The notes: generated by a model from the sequence alone, not told the origin. A DNA stretch of 64,000 bases from Akkermansia muciniphila (GCA_945888515.1 CAMDAD010000004.1:121059-185058), one strand, 5' to 3'. Shown: positions 55,272 through 64,000, numbered from the stretch's first letter. A program made the numbers and translations.

Positions 55272-57338
55272 ATGCTCGAACCCTTTTTTCGCGATCACGG
55301 TATTTCCCTATCCATCGGACTCGGCTTTGCAAGCCTTCTCATCGCCTTGTGGTTGATCCGCTCGGTGCTGGCTTCTAGTGCAGGAAATGAGCGGATGAAA
55401 ACGATCGCTGCCGCTATTCAGTCGGGAGCTGCTGCTTATTTACACCGACAGGTCATCGCCATATCTTCGATCGCAGTGATCATGTTTATCGCCGTGGGTT
55501 TCCTGCGCAACTGGACCACTGCCACGGGATTTGTAGTGGGCGCGGTTTGCTCATTGGTGGCGGGCTACATCGGAATGAACATCGCGGTGCGTGCCAACGT
55601 TCGCACAGCGCAAGCGGCCTCTCTTGGGCCACGTCCCGCACTGCGCGTCGCGTTCAATGGTGGTGCCGTGACGGGATTGCTGGTGGTGGGGCTGGGACTG
55701 GTTTCAGTAGGGCTTTTCTATCTGATCGCGAAACATCTGTCGCAGGACGAACGCGTCGCCATCGATTCCCTCGTCGGCCTTGCCCTTGGCAGCTCGCTCA
55801 TCAGCGTTTTCGCTCGACTCGGCGGCGGCATTTACACGAAGGCGGCGGACGTCGGTGCCGATTTGGTAGGCAAGATCGAGCAGAATCTTCACGAGGATGA
55901 TCCGCGCAATCCGGCGACGATCGCCGACAACGTGGGCGACAATGTGGGCGACTGCGCCGGAATGGCGGCGGATGTTTTCGAGACCTATGCCGTGAGTCTG
56001 ATCGGTGCGATTCTCATCGGCTACCTTACTTCCACTGGTCATGCTCCGGCGGCATTAATCTATCCGTTTGTGATCTGTGGCCTTGCCATCATCGGATCGT
56101 TGCTAGGGATTTGGTATGTAAACTTCACCAAAACCGATGCCACCAAAGCCTTGATTGGTGGGGTCGGAGTGAGTGGCGTCATCACCGCAGCACTGCTTTT
56201 CCCCGCGACCCGCGCGCTGTTTCCACAGGCACTGGATTTTTCTGGAAAAATGATCGATGCCACTTCTCTCTTTTCCTGCGTGCTGATCGGGATCGCGCTG
56301 ACCTTTGCCACTGTGTGGATTACTAACTACTATACCTCCACCGCGCACAAACCCGTGCGACGCATCGCTGATGCCTCGGAAACGGGTCACGCCACGAACA
56401 TCATCGCAGGCATCAGCGTGGGGCATCATTCGACGACCTTACCCGTGCTCTTGATTGCGGCATCCATCCTCGGCTGCTACCAACTCGCTGGTTTGTATGG
56501 CATCGCAGTGGCAGTCATCAGTATGCTCAGCTTGTCCGGCATCATCATTTCACTGGATGCCTTCGGCCCCATTACCGACAACGCTGGTGGTATCGCGGTG
56601 ATGAGCGGACTGGATGCCGAGGTGCGCAAGATCACCGATGAACTGGATGCCGTGGGCAATACCATGAAAGCCGTGACCAAAGGCTACGCGATCGCTTCCG
56701 CAGGTCTCGCCGCGATGGTGTTGTTCGGCTCGTATGTGGAAGAGCTGAAATTTCACCTGCAATCGAAAGTGGCGCTGGACTTCGACCTCACCAACCCGCA
56801 GATCATCATCGGCCTCTTCATCGGCGGCCTGCTCCCCTACATTTTTACGGCCTATGCGATGGATGCCGTGGGCTCGACTGCTGGCGCTGTGGTGAACGAA
56901 GTACGTCGTCAGGTCAAAGCGTTTCCCGGTATCCTTACAGGAGAAACCACACCCGATTACGGACAGTGCGTAGACATCGTGACGAAGGCTGCGTTGAAAA
57001 AAATGATCGTGCCCGCACTGCTTCCCATCATTTTTGTGGTCGCAGTCGCCGCCATTCCTTTCCTCGGAAAAGAAGCACTCGGCGGGGTGCTGGTTGGCAC
57101 GATTGTCACGGGATTATTCGTTGGCATCGCCATGACCTCGGCGGGTGGTGCTTGGGATAATGCGAAAAAATTCATCGAGGAAGGCCATCACGGCGGCAAG
57201 GGCTCAGCCGCCCACGCCGCCGCCGTGACGGGCGACACCGTGGGCGATCCCTACAAGGACACCGCTGGTCCCGCTGTGAACCCGATGATCAAGGTGGTCA
57301 ACATTGTCGCCATCTTGTTGATCCCGATTTTCTTCTAA
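55272..57338 (+). CDS. hppA: Membrane-bound H+-translocating pyrophosphatase (K+-independent type)
   Basis: Pumps protons using pyrophosphate hydrolysis. From ATG 55272 ([20 protein letters not shown]) it encodes 688 residues with about 16 membrane helices; a GTG 12 codons upstream is possible. The pyrophosphate/Mg2+ site is [20 protein letters not shown] and [20 protein letters not shown], plus [16 protein letters not shown] and [29 protein letters not shown] has Lys at the position that is Ala in K+-dependent enzymes, so this is the K+-independent class. Proton rather than Na+ pumping follows from that class, but is not directly visible. Confidence 0.94.
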   Translation: MLEPFFRDHGISLSIGLGFASLLIALWLIRSVLASSAGNERMKTIAAAIQSGAAAYLHRQVIAISSIAVIMFIAVGFLRNWTTATGFVVGAVCSLVAGYIGMNIAVRANVRTAQAASLGPRPALRVAFNGGAVTGLLVVGLGLVSVGLFYLIAKHLSQDERVAIDSLVGLALGSSLISVFARLGGGIYTKAADVGADLVGKIEQNLHEDDPRNPATIADNVGDNVGDCAGMAADVFETYAVSLIGAILIGYLTSTGHAPAALIYPFVICGLAIIGSLLGIWYVNFTKTDATKALIGGVGVSGVITAALLFPATRALFPQALDFSGKMIDATSLFSCVLIGIALTFATVWITNYYTSTAHKPVRRIADASETGHATNIIAGISVGHHSTTLPVLLIAASILGCYQLAGLYGIAVAVISMLSLSGIIISLDAFGPITDNAGGIAVMSGLDAEVRKITDELDAVGNTMKAVTKGYAIASAGLAAMVLFGSYVEELKFHLQSKVALDFDLTNPQIIIGLFIGGLLPYIFTAYAMDAVGSTAGAVVNEVRRQVKAFPGILTGETTPDYGQCVDIVTKAALKKMIVPALLPIIFVVAVAAIPFLGKEALGGVLVGTIVTGLFVGIAMTSAGGAWDNAKKFIEEGHHGGKGSAAHAAAVTGDTVGDPYKDTAGPAVNPMIKVVNIVAILLIPIFF

Positions 57339-57347
57339 CAACTCCGC

Positions 57348-57629
57348 TCAAGGCACACGGAATCTCTTACGAGGTTCTTCTGTATCATATGGGTCATAGA
57401 CCAGCGTGCCGCTCGCCATTCCTTGGCAATCGACTAGGCGATTGCCAAAAGGACTAAAGACGAAACCGTCGCGCCCGGGCACAGGCTGTGCGACGGGTAT
57501 CTCAGAAAAGGAAACGACAGGAGGGTTGCAGGGAGGAATCGGTGCCTCATCGAAGGTCTTCGCGGGCTGGGAGATCCACCAGCACGACGAAAACAATCCA
57601 CACATCGCTAGCAGCGTAATCTGGCGCAT
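57348..57629 (-). CDS. Small putative lipoprotein
   Basis: A 93-residue protein with signal MRQITLLAMCGLFSSCWW (lipobox FSSC). The mature part is proline-rich, with PGRDGFVFSPFGNRLVDCQG and LVYDPYDTEEPRKRFRVP. The second Cys may be buried. The segment FVFSPFxxxxVDxxGxxxGTxVxDP recurs in short verrucomicrobial proteins as I recall; function unknown. It lies 18 bases downstream of the larger lipoprotein gene and is convergent with hppA, with nine bases between the stops. Confidence 0.65.
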   Translation of the reverse strand: MRQITLLAMCGLFSSCWWISQPAKTFDEAPIPPCNPPVVSFSEIPVAQPVPGRDGFVFSPFGNRLVDCQGMASGTLVYDPYDTEEPRKRFRVP

Positions 57630-57647
57630 GAGCGTTTTTGTTAGATC

Positions 57648-58559
57648 TTACCGAGCCGTGGCAAAGGGATTTGCCGTTTGACGTTGCTGCACTTCCCGAG
57701 GCATCCAGGTCCAAGGATCCGCACCTTTTTCGGTATACACAGCGATACCAATCACGCCAACGTTGCGCGTGTCGCCATGGCGAAGATTCGCGTATGATTC
57801 CGAGACGCTGCTGAATTGAAACGCCGCCACTGCATCATAACTTGTGCGAAAACCTTTGATTTCGAGAGTCTTACCCGGCTCGATGACGTATCCCGGGCGC
57901 GAAACGCTGGCAGGCTTGCCATCGAGCACGTCGAGACCATCCACGCTCGCCACGACTTGCACGCGGCATTGACAAACATTCTTTATGACGATGCTGTAAT
58001 TTCCGCCGTGAGCTCCTTGAGCGAAGCGACGATAGCCGCCGGTAGTCCAAGATTTGTAAGCGGGTAGATAGCCGATGCCACCCTTGATGCCCCACTGAAT
58101 GATTCCTCCCGCCGCCGTTTGCAGTGCGTCCACTTTCAGATCCATGGCGTCCATCGCAGCGAGTCCCTCACGGTTATTATAAAAAATGACATCCACTCCC
58201 GCGGGCCCAGAGCTGGCGCGCGTGAAACGAAGATCACCCATCGGTGACTTTGTCATTTTGCCCCAAGTCGTTGCCAAGCCAGGGCGCTCCTTCGCCGGCT
58301 TGGCGAAGGCTTCAGCGGAATCAACGGAACCTGCTGCTTTCGGCTTTTCATCACGTCGCAGCATTCCACCAAATTGCCCATGATCATTTTCAGGAGAAGG
58401 CCGGTTGTATGGCATTCGCGATGAATCAACGGGCTTATACGCCACACCTCCTGTGGTGCAGGAAGATACCACCAAGCCCACCGCAGTGCCGATTACTGCG
58501 ATCAGGAAACCCCTGCCCCGCAAGCGAAGCACCATCTCATGTATTGCCATCAATTTCAT
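57648..58559 (-). CDS. Putative lipoprotein of unknown function
   Basis: Start chosen at ATG 58559; ATGs at 58622, 58550 and 58535 share the frame, and the last would give MVLRLRGRGFLIAVIGTAVG with lipobox VSSC directly after. The mature part has a low-complexity stretch, then LRFTRASSGPAGVDVIFYNN, GGIIQWGIKGGIGYLPAYKS and AQGAHGGNYSIVIKNVCQCR, followed by VIEPGKTLEIKGFRTSYDAV and GVIGIAVYTEKGADPWTWMP. It looks beta-rich and exported. I do not recognise the family. The small lipoprotein gene follows at 18 bases, so they may form a pair. Confidence 0.7.
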   Translation of the reverse strand: MKLMAIHEMVLRLRGRGFLIAVIGTAVGLVVSSCTTGGVAYKPVDSSRMPYNRPSPENDHGQFGGMLRRDEKPKAAGSVDSAEAFAKPAKERPGLATTWGKMTKSPMGDLRFTRASSGPAGVDVIFYNNREGLAAMDAMDLKVDALQTAAGGIIQWGIKGGIGYLPAYKSWTTGGYRRFAQGAHGGNYSIVIKNVCQCRVQVVASVDGLDVLDGKPASVSRPGYVIEPGKTLEIKGFRTSYDAVAAFQFSSVSESYANLRHGDTRNVGVIGIAVYTEKGADPWTWMPREVQQRQTANPFATAR

Positions 58560-58698
58560 TGTGCTGGAAAAACAGCATTTAAAAGCGTAACCGTCAACAA
58601 CAAAATGCACTTTTTTCAGCATTTAGTCAATTCAGCAGAATTGGCAACCTTCGGTTTTCTTCTTTCCCTCTGGCGGAGAGATGCTACAATACAAAAAG

Positions 58699-60066
58699 AT
58701 GCCACAAGGATTGTCAGCACAAGACGCATGGGCAGCCCAAGCGCGCCGTGTCGCCCGCAAGGTGAATTTCGCCTGGTGGCTGCAACGTTTTTCCACGCCC
58801 TTGCTGCTGAGCAGCCTGATCGGCACGGGACTGCTGCTGTGGTTTCGTCGACAATACACTCAGGTTGGATTGCTTCCCTACCTGCTCGTTATCACCGCGA
58901 CTCTGTTACTGATCGCGTTGTTTGCCTGGGTTCTCTCACGAAAATATTTTGAAACGCCCGAGCAATCACTTGTCCGCGTGGAAGCAGCCATGCGCCTGCG
59001 CAGCGGACTCTCAGCAGCGCTCGCTGGTGTAAGCCCATGGCCGCCCCTGCCAGAACACGTGCATGCCGGTTTGCATTGGCATTGGCAACGCGTATGGATA
59101 CCTCCCCTAGCCGCGCTCCTTCTCCTCGCTTCCGGTCTGCTCATCCCTCTGCATCGTATCATCCCGCCCAAACTTCCGCCCGACGAACCACAAGCATGGG
59201 AACGCACGGAATCCGAACTCACCAAGCTCGATCAAGAACAAGTCATCGATCAAGAATACATCGAAGAAGTGCGAAAAAAAATCGAAGACCTGCGCGCCCA
59301 AGACCCAGAAGAATGGTTCAGCCATGCTTCCATGGAAGCCACTGATAATATGCGCAAGGAGCATAAGTCCGAGACCAAACGACTCGAGCGTGAGATGAAC
59401 CAAGCCGCAAAAACTCTCGAAACGTTGCTACAAAATCCACTGCTAGCAGACAAAGAAAAGGCACGACTGGCCAACGAATTCGAGCAAGCCATGGAAGGCA
59501 TGAAAAACGGAGCCATGAAGCCAAACGCAGCACTCATGGGGCAACTCAAAGGACTCGACCCGAAAGATCTCGGTAAACTCACGCCAGAGCAACTCGAGCA
59601 ATTGCAGCAAAATCTCAAAAAAAGCGCAGAGCAACTGCAAGGCGAAGGCCAGCAGGGCGAAGGTGGGCAGGGGGAAGAATGGATGGATGAACTCATGGCC
59701 GATGGCTCTCACCCCGGCGACAAAGGTCAAGGAGAGTGCGAAGGTGAGGGTGAAGGTGAGAGCGATGGAGAACAACCCGGCAAAGGCGGCGTCAATCGCG
59801 GCCCCGGTCACGATCCGAACCTGTTAGGAAAAGCCTCTCAAGAACTAGAGACAGGCGAGATGCAAGGTCTTAAGGCCACCGATCTGTCCAAGTCACTGCC
59901 CGGTGATTTGTTAGAACTGCAAGATGGAAAACACGATGTTGATCAGAGCGCCAGCAAAACCAGTGCCGGCGGTAGTGTTTCCGATACCGGCAAAGGCGGA
60001 GACCGTGTCTGGAAGGAATCTCTCGACCCACAGGAACAAAAAGCGCTCAAGAAATTTTTTGAATAA
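58699..60066 (+). CDS. Membrane protein with coiled coil and Gly/Glu-rich linker
   Basis: A protein of about 455 residues, read here from ATG 58699 (MPQGLSAQDAWAAQARRVAR); ATG 58681 adds six residues. Three membrane segments lie in the first 150 residues (FSTPLLLSSLIGTGLLLWF, LLPYLLVITATLLLIALFAW, PPLAALLLLASGLLIPL). Then follow a long charged coiled coil (QEYIEEVRKKIEDLRAQDPE to TLETLLQNPLLADKEKARLA), a QGEGQQGEGGQGEEWMDEL stretch and a GECEGEGEGESDGEQPGKGG acidic linker. No enzymatic motif is visible. It ends nine bases before the MoxR gene, suggesting a substrate or scaffold for that ATPase. Confidence 0.8.
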   Translation: MPQGLSAQDAWAAQARRVARKVNFAWWLQRFSTPLLLSSLIGTGLLLWFRRQYTQVGLLPYLLVITATLLLIALFAWVLSRKYFETPEQSLVRVEAAMRLRSGLSAALAGVSPWPPLPEHVHAGLHWHWQRVWIPPLAALLLLASGLLIPLHRIIPPKLPPDEPQAWERTESELTKLDQEQVIDQEYIEEVRKKIEDLRAQDPEEWFSHASMEATDNMRKEHKSETKRLEREMNQAAKTLETLLQNPLLADKEKARLANEFEQAMEGMKNGAMKPNAALMGQLKGLDPKDLGKLTPEQLEQLQQNLKKSAEQLQGEGQQGEGGQGEEWMDELMADGSHPGDKGQGECEGEGEGESDGEQPGKGGVNRGPGHDPNLLGKASQELETGEMQGLKATDLSKSLPGDLLELQDGKHDVDQSASKTSAGGSVSDTGKGGDRVWKESLDPQEQKALKKFFE

Positions 60067-60075
60067 TAGTTTATC

Positions 60076-61083
60076 ATGTCACACGCCACAGAAACCGAAG
60101 TCGCCGATGCCTCGAAGCACATCCGCTCACTCAATCAAGCACTCAATCAGGTCCTTTTTGGCCAAGAAGAGCTCATTGATCTGGTGATCACTGGCGTTCT
60201 CGCCCGCGGTCACATTTTGTTAGAAGGTCTGCCGGGCTTAGGCAAAACCGAGCTTGTCAAAGGGCTCTCGCGTTCACTGCGACTCGATACCAAACGCGTG
60301 CAATTCACGCCGGACTTACTCCCCGGCGACATTACAGGCAATCCCGTGCTCCAAGAAGTCGATGGCAAACGAGAATTCGTCTTCCAGCCGGGTCCGCTTT
60401 TCACAAACATTCTGTTAGCCGACGAAATCAACCGCGCTTCTCCCAAAACTCAATCCGCTCTTCTCGAAGCCATGCAGGAGCGCCGCGTAACGGTATTGGG
60501 ACATACCCATGATCTTCCGAAACCATTCTTCGTTCTCGCCACCCAAAACCCTATCGAACTCGAAGGAACGTATCCCCTGCCTGAAGCACAGCTCGACCGT
60601 TTCCTCTTCAAACTGGAGGTCACGCGCAACAACGTCGCCACACTGGAACGCATCGTAAATCACCGCGAGCTCGGCACCGATCCGGTCGTAGAGGCGATTA
60701 TGGCGTCGGAAACCCTCGATCAGATCCTTGGTCTTGTGCGTCGTATTTTTCTCCCCACCCCCGTCGCCAACTATATTGCGCGTCTCGTAGATGCCACCCA
60801 TGCCGGCCAGTCAACTGCTGCGCGCGGCATCCGCTACGGTGCCTCGCCACGAGCCGCACTGTCCCTCGCCTCTGCCGCAAAGGCTCGCGCCCTGATCAAC
60901 GAGCGTCCTCACGCTTCGTTTGAAGATGTGCGTTTCGTTGCGGGTGCTGTATTGCGACACCGTATCGTACTTGAATACAATGCCCGCATCGAGGGGCTCA
61001 CTGCAAACGATCTGGTCCGATCCATTCTTGAGGAAATCCCCTTCCAAGCCCATGCCACGCCACGCACTATGGTGAATTCCTAA
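60076..61083 (+). CDS. MoxR-family AAA+ ATPase
   Basis: A 335-residue MoxR-type chaperone ATPase. Motifs: VLFGQEELIDLVITGVLARG, Walker A LLEGLPGLGKTELVKGLSR, DLLPGDITGNPVLQEV, Walker B NILLADEINRASPKTQSALL, the MoxR-specific EAMQERRVTVLGHTHDLPKP and sensor 1 FFVLATQNPIELEGTYPLPE, then AQLDRFLFKL. Such ATPases usually precede a DUF58 protein and von Willebrand factor A proteins. Here none is present; instead a coiled-coil membrane gene is directly upstream and an SGNH esterase gene follows 24 bases downstream. Confidence 0.94.
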   Translation: MSHATETEVADASKHIRSLNQALNQVLFGQEELIDLVITGVLARGHILLEGLPGLGKTELVKGLSRSLRLDTKRVQFTPDLLPGDITGNPVLQEVDGKREFVFQPGPLFTNILLADEINRASPKTQSALLEAMQERRVTVLGHTHDLPKPFFVLATQNPIELEGTYPLPEAQLDRFLFKLEVTRNNVATLERIVNHRELGTDPVVEAIMASETLDQILGLVRRIFLPTPVANYIARLVDATHAGQSTAARGIRYGASPRAALSLASAAKARALINERPHASFEDVRFVAGAVLRHRIVLEYNARIEGLTANDLVRSILEEIPFQAHATPRTMVNS

Positions 61084-61107
61084 CGCAACTATCAAATCAT
61101 TCATTCT

Positions 61108-61776
61108 ATGAAACGACTCGTATCATTCATCGCCGCTCTCAGCGCTCTGACCGCCATGGCCCAGCCTGCTGCTCAGGAAAACCCTAAATTCCGTGTCGCT
61201 TGTGTGGGCGATAGCATCACTCAAGGCAGCGGCGCCGCCCGCTCTAAATCCTATCCGAGCCAGCTCAAGGAATTGCTGGGAAAAGACTGGAGCGTCGAGA
61301 ATTTCGGTGTCAGTGGTCGCACCTTGCTTAAAAAAGGTGATCACCCCTACTGGAATGAAAAAGCTTACAAAAACGCCCTCTCGAGCGCCCCGCACGTGGT
61401 CATCATTATGCTCGGAACCAATGACACTAAGCCGCAAAACTGGAAATTCGAGCACGAGTTTTATGCAGACTACACCCAGCTGATTCAATCCTTCCAAGAA
61501 TTACCCAGCAAGCCCGTCGTTTTTGTTTGCCGCCCCTGCCCTGTTCCGGGAAAAGGAAATTTCGGCATCAACGACGCGAATCTCCAAATTGTCATCCAAC
61601 ATGTCGACAAGCTCGCAAAAGAGCACAAGCTACCGATCATCGACATGCATGCCGCGTTGAAAGATCACCCGGAACTTCTTCCTGATCGCGTCCACCCCAA
61701 CACCGAGGGCGCAGCTCTCATGGCAGCCGCGGCAGCCGAGACGCTCAAGCCACTCGGCCAAACCCTCAAACCTTGA
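61108..61776 (+). CDS. Exported SGNH/GDSL esterase
   Basis: A 222-residue protein with signal peptide MKRLVSFIAALSALTAMAQP. Catalytic blocks are intact: VACVGDSITQGSGAARSKSY (Ser), VSGRTLLKKGDHPYWNEKAY (block II, Gly), VIIMLGTNDTKPQNWKFEHE (GxND) and LLPDRVHPNTEGAALMAAAA (Asp-x-x-His). The order and length are those of sialate-O-acetylesterase or acetylxylan-esterase-type SGNH enzymes, but the substrate cannot be read. It is 24 bases after moxR and 75 bases before the DUF4407 gene on the same strand. Confidence 0.9.
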   Translation: MKRLVSFIAALSALTAMAQPAAQENPKFRVACVGDSITQGSGAARSKSYPSQLKELLGKDWSVENFGVSGRTLLKKGDHPYWNEKAYKNALSSAPHVVIIMLGTNDTKPQNWKFEHEFYADYTQLIQSFQELPSKPVVFVCRPCPVPGKGNFGINDANLQIVIQHVDKLAKEHKLPIIDMHAALKDHPELLPDRVHPNTEGAALMAAAAAETLKPLGQTLKP

Positions 61777-61851
61777 TGGCGCGGCTGAGGCAAAATAAAT
61801 CTTTGCGATTGATTGAACAAGCCGCGTGTTCCCCTGCGTAAATGTCTGATT

Positions 61852-63537
61852 ATGAGGACTTCTTTTCTCAAACGCTTCTTTTTTTGGCTGTCCGGTGCCG
61901 GAACTGAGACTCTGGAACAATGCCCCAACTGGGAGCAACGCAAGTATGTTGCCTTCGGTTGCACGGTGCTCGTGCCTTGCGCGTTTGCTTTCATTGCCTG
62001 CGCCTACGCTCTCTCCACGCTGACAGACAAACCAGTCGTGATCTACGGCGTCGCCACCGTTTGGGCTTTCATCATCTTGAGCATCGACCGCGCCCTGCTC
62101 GCTTCTTACCGCCCCTTCATGTCGTTCTTCCGCAAGATCGGCCAGTTCGCGCTGCGTTTTATCGTCGCGATGTTGATGGGTATCACCATCGCTCACCCAA
62201 TGGTGCTGCTGCTGTTCCGCGATACCATTTCCACTGTGATCGAGGCAGATCGCGCGGCCGTAATCGAGACCACGCGCGCGCAGTTCGAGAAATCAAAAAA
62301 CACCGTGCGTCAGCAGGTTTCAGCGCTCGAGGCAAACATCGCCGATCAACGCCAGAAGTGGAACGAATCATTCCAAGCCAAATTCATCATCCAGGAAAAT
62401 GAAGATGCCGCGGCAGCCATTCCAGGCCTCACCGCCGCCCAGCAAGCGGAGTTGAAAAAAGCTACCGATGAAGCCACGAAGCCATTCACCGATCGCCTCA
62501 GTGCCATCGAAGCTCAGTCAGCGGAACTTACTCCGCAATATGCTAAAGTGCAGACAGAACTCGGATACTGGCAAGCGGAGTTCGAGAGAGAACTCAACGG
62601 TCAACGATCAGGACTCTCCGGTGAGGGTCCTCGCGCCCGATCGATTCGCTCGGATCAACTCGATCCACGCCGTGAGGAATCCCGACGACTCGGCGGACTT
62701 CTCGAGCATCTCACCACAGAGAAAAAAGCCTTGGAGAGCCAGATACGAGGCGCCGAGTCCACAGCCATTGCCGCTTTTGAGACAAAACTCAAAGAAATTG
62801 AACTCGCGAATCAAGTAGAACAAGAGCGCGTTGCCGAGCTGAAACGCAAGGTCGAAACCGACCAAGCCGCTTCCTTCACAGCACAACAAAACGCCCTGCG
62901 CGAGACCATCAAACAACAAATCGATACTCGCCTTGCGGAACTCGCACGCGTGCAGGAGGAGCTTGCACGCGTTGCTGCCGATGAGCGTGCTACGATCGAC
63001 TCCCTGCGTGCCGAGCCCCGCAAGGACGTACTCACCCAGACGCTCGCGCTGCATCGCTTGTTCGAGGACGGAAATAAAGGTGGTCAGTTCGCCTACTTCA
63101 CGTATCTGATTCTCACCGCCTTGTTCATGCTGGTCGACACCATTCCGCTGATCGTAAAATTTTTCACCAAATCCGGACCATACGATACCCTGCTCGACCG
63201 TGAGGAAGTCCACTTCGCAGGGGAACACAAAAATTTCCTGCAGAATCATAAGCGCTACATGACGCAGAACTCCTCAAGCAATCTCTTCGGCGTCACACGT
63301 AACAAACGCCTGGAAGCGGCGCTCGTCGATGGCGTGGAGCACTCTCGCGCTGCGCGTGAGTTTCTCGATAGCCTAATCGAAATGGAGCAATCCTTTGCAG
63401 AAAAAATGCGCCAACAAGAAGCCTTGCGCGATCAATCCACACCCGAACAAATCGCCGCGCTAGAGGCCATGAAAAAAAGTTTCTACGATGACCTTCACCG
63501 TCGCATGCAGTGCTTTTTCCAACCACAAGCGAGCTAA
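61852..63537 (+). CDS. DUF4407 membrane protein with long coiled coil
   Basis: From ATG 61852 (MRTSFLKRFFFWLSGAGTET) it encodes 561 residues; an in-frame TTG at 61813 is less likely. DUF4407 features are the N-terminal FFFWLSGAGTETLEQCPNWE, two or three membrane helices (KYVAFGCTVLVPCAFAFIAC, VIYGVATVWAFIILSIDRAL, FALRFIVAMLMGITIAHPMV), then a long soluble coiled coil (about residues 130-420) and a C-terminal helix (FAYFTYLILTALFMLVDTIP). The coiled coil probably faces the periplasm. The family is found in Bacteroidota and PVC bacteria and has no assigned role. The stop overlaps the DCC gene start by one base. Confidence 0.87.
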   Translation: MRTSFLKRFFFWLSGAGTETLEQCPNWEQRKYVAFGCTVLVPCAFAFIACAYALSTLTDKPVVIYGVATVWAFIILSIDRALLASYRPFMSFFRKIGQFALRFIVAMLMGITIAHPMVLLLFRDTISTVIEADRAAVIETTRAQFEKSKNTVRQQVSALEANIADQRQKWNESFQAKFIIQENEDAAAAIPGLTAAQQAELKKATDEATKPFTDRLSAIEAQSAELTPQYAKVQTELGYWQAEFERELNGQRSGLSGEGPRARSIRSDQLDPRREESRRLGGLLEHLTTEKKALESQIRGAESTAIAAFETKLKEIELANQVEQERVAELKRKVETDQAASFTAQQNALRETIKQQIDTRLAELARVQEELARVAADERATIDSLRAEPRKDVLTQTLALHRLFEDGNKGGQFAYFTYLILTALFMLVDTIPLIVKFFTKSGPYDTLLDREEVHFAGEHKNFLQNHKRYMTQNSSSNLFGVTRNKRLEAALVDGVEHSRAAREFLDSLIEMEQSFAEKMRQQEALRDQSTPEQIAALEAMKKSFYDDLHRRMQCFFQPQAS

Positions 63538-63854
63538 TGGATCCAAAAATGAGATGGATCGTTTTCTTTGATGAATCATGTAGCCTCTGCTCTCGCTCCA
63601 TCCGCTTTCTCGCCCATGCCGATCATCGCGATCACCTGAGATTTGCCCCATTGCAGGGCGAGACCGCAAAACAGCGTGACCTGAGCCGCTACTCCTCGCT
63701 AACGGAAGGGACCATGGTCGTCTGGCGGGAATCGGACGGCGCCACGTTCCTTCGCTCTGATTCCCTACTCGAACTCTTTCGTGCACTAGGCGGTTTCTGG
63801 CGCAGTTTACTGCTACTCAACATTCTGCCTTATGCGTATCGTGAATCTACCTAG
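63537..63854 (+). CDS. DCC-family (DUF393) thiol-disulfide protein, short at the C-terminus
   Basis: From ATG 63537 (MDPKMRWIVFFDESCSLCSR) it encodes 105 residues. The DCC motif is FFDESCSLCSRSIRFLAHAD with the redox CxxC pair, then RFAPLQGETAKQ and TMVVWRESDGATFLRSDSLL. The family normally continues after LNILPYAYRE with a helix containing RDxxYxxVAxNRYxxFG; here translation stops at REST, so the C-terminal third of the helix bundle is missing. The 1-base overlap with DUF4407 indicates coupled translation. Role in thiol exchange is inferred from CxxC. Confidence 0.8.
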   Translation: MDPKMRWIVFFDESCSLCSRSIRFLAHADHRDHLRFAPLQGETAKQRDLSRYSSLTEGTMVVWRESDGATFLRSDSLLELFRALGGFWRSLLLLNILPYAYREST

Positions 63855-63952
63855 CGCTTCCTGAATAACAACCAGATTCCCAATTATCAAGGGTTTTCGC
63901 TGGAATTCAGTAGATCGCATGCACGTTTTTTTGTGTTTTCCCCAGAAAAACC

Positions 63953-63982
63953 TTGCACATACTACGTTCATAGTATATAGTT
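63953..63982 (+). promoter_or_regulatory. Promoter with inverted-repeat operator for a gene starting at the right edge
   Basis: TTGCAC (63953-63958) and TATAGT (63977-63982) are -35 and -10 boxes at 18-base spacing. Between them, TACTA (63961-63965) and TAGTA (63972-63976) form an inverted repeat, a layout typical of a repressor operator. An ATG at about 63989 begins a frame reading MYRV before the window ends, so the transcript would be nearly leaderless. The gene itself cannot be identified from four codons. Confidence 0.55.
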
Positions 63983-64000
63983 TCCCCCATGTATCGCGTA

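Noticed and set aside
57348..58622. A toxin-antitoxin pair formed by the two lipoprotein genes
   Set aside because: Both have lipoprotein signals and no toxin or DNA-binding motif; spacing alone is not evidence.
62608..63249. A 213-codon minus-strand reading frame
   Set aside because: Antisense of the DUF4407 coiled coil.

Overview
The window looks like chromosomal DNA from a member of the Verrucomicrobiota (PVC superphylum). The evidence is the mix of families: secreted cytochromes with DUF1592-type and PVC-type CxxCH modules, a DUF1552 Tat-exported partner, a TIGR03790 protein, a 1,841-residue protein of autotransporter-associated beta-strand repeats, a DUF6067/GH123-like hydrolase, several SGNH hydrolases and a DUF4407 membrane protein. 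Housekeeping genes (sucC, sucD, hisS, rpsT, hemC, ribF, mutY, dinB, hppA) are dispersed among them. I see no rRNA, tRNA, CRISPR array, insertion sequence, integrase or phage gene. Coding density is high, and many neighbours overlap by one or four bases.

Layout. 1-5.7 kb (minus strand): hemC, a cobA-hemD fusion, a TetR-family regulator and a DUF6067 glycosidase cut by the window edge. 5.7-11.5 kb (plus): a YkgJ-type Cys-cluster protein, a PGRP-like amidase, a second YkgJ protein, a MYG1-like protein, a squalene/phytoene synthase, ribF and an EboD-like 3-dehydroquinate synthase homologue. 11.6-16.1 kb (plus): the DUF1592 cytochrome and its DUF1552 partner. 16.2-26 kb (minus): sucC - exported unknown - sucD, then hisS and the giant beta-strand repeat gene. 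26-33 kb: an exported protein, an HIBADH-like dehydrogenase, a xylulokinase-like FGGY kinase, a TIGR03790/PhnP-like pair and an aberrant uracil-DNA-glycosylase homologue.

33-40 kb: an exported redoxin, a DsbD-N-like protein, a zinc ribbon protein and rpsT (minus), PhoH/PIN (plus), dinB (minus), a cyclophilin lipoprotein, a siroheme-decarboxylase-like (AhbAB) protein and a HIT protein (plus). 40.5-47.5 kb: a five-gene Yej/Opp-type peptide ABC importer (two permeases, binding protein, two ATPases). 47.5-55 kb: mutY, an SGNH-like protein plus a PVC-type cytochrome, then a small RNase III-like protein, an RbsD-like lipoprotein and another SGNH hydrolase on the minus strand. 55.2-64 kb: K+-independent H+-pyrophosphatase, two lipoproteins, a coiled-coil membrane protein with MoxR ATPase, an SGNH esterase, DUF4407, a short DCC thiol protein, and a promoter/operator for a gene starting at the right edge.

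Functional threads are tetrapyrrole synthesis (hemC, cobA-hemD, possibly ahbAB) that could supply heme to the secreted c-type cytochromes; exported thiol-redox chemistry (redoxin and DsbD-N protein); and carbohydrate or ester hydrolysis (DUF6067, SGNH enzymes, FGGY kinase). No complete new defence or mobile system is evident. The most unusual points are an exported protein with a nucleotidyltransferase-like tail inside the sucC-sucD operon, a UDG homologue lacking its cluster cysteines and motif-B histidine, a MORN-like insert in an ABC permease, and an orphan MoxR/coiled-coil pair. All names rest on reading protein motifs by eye; no database search was run.
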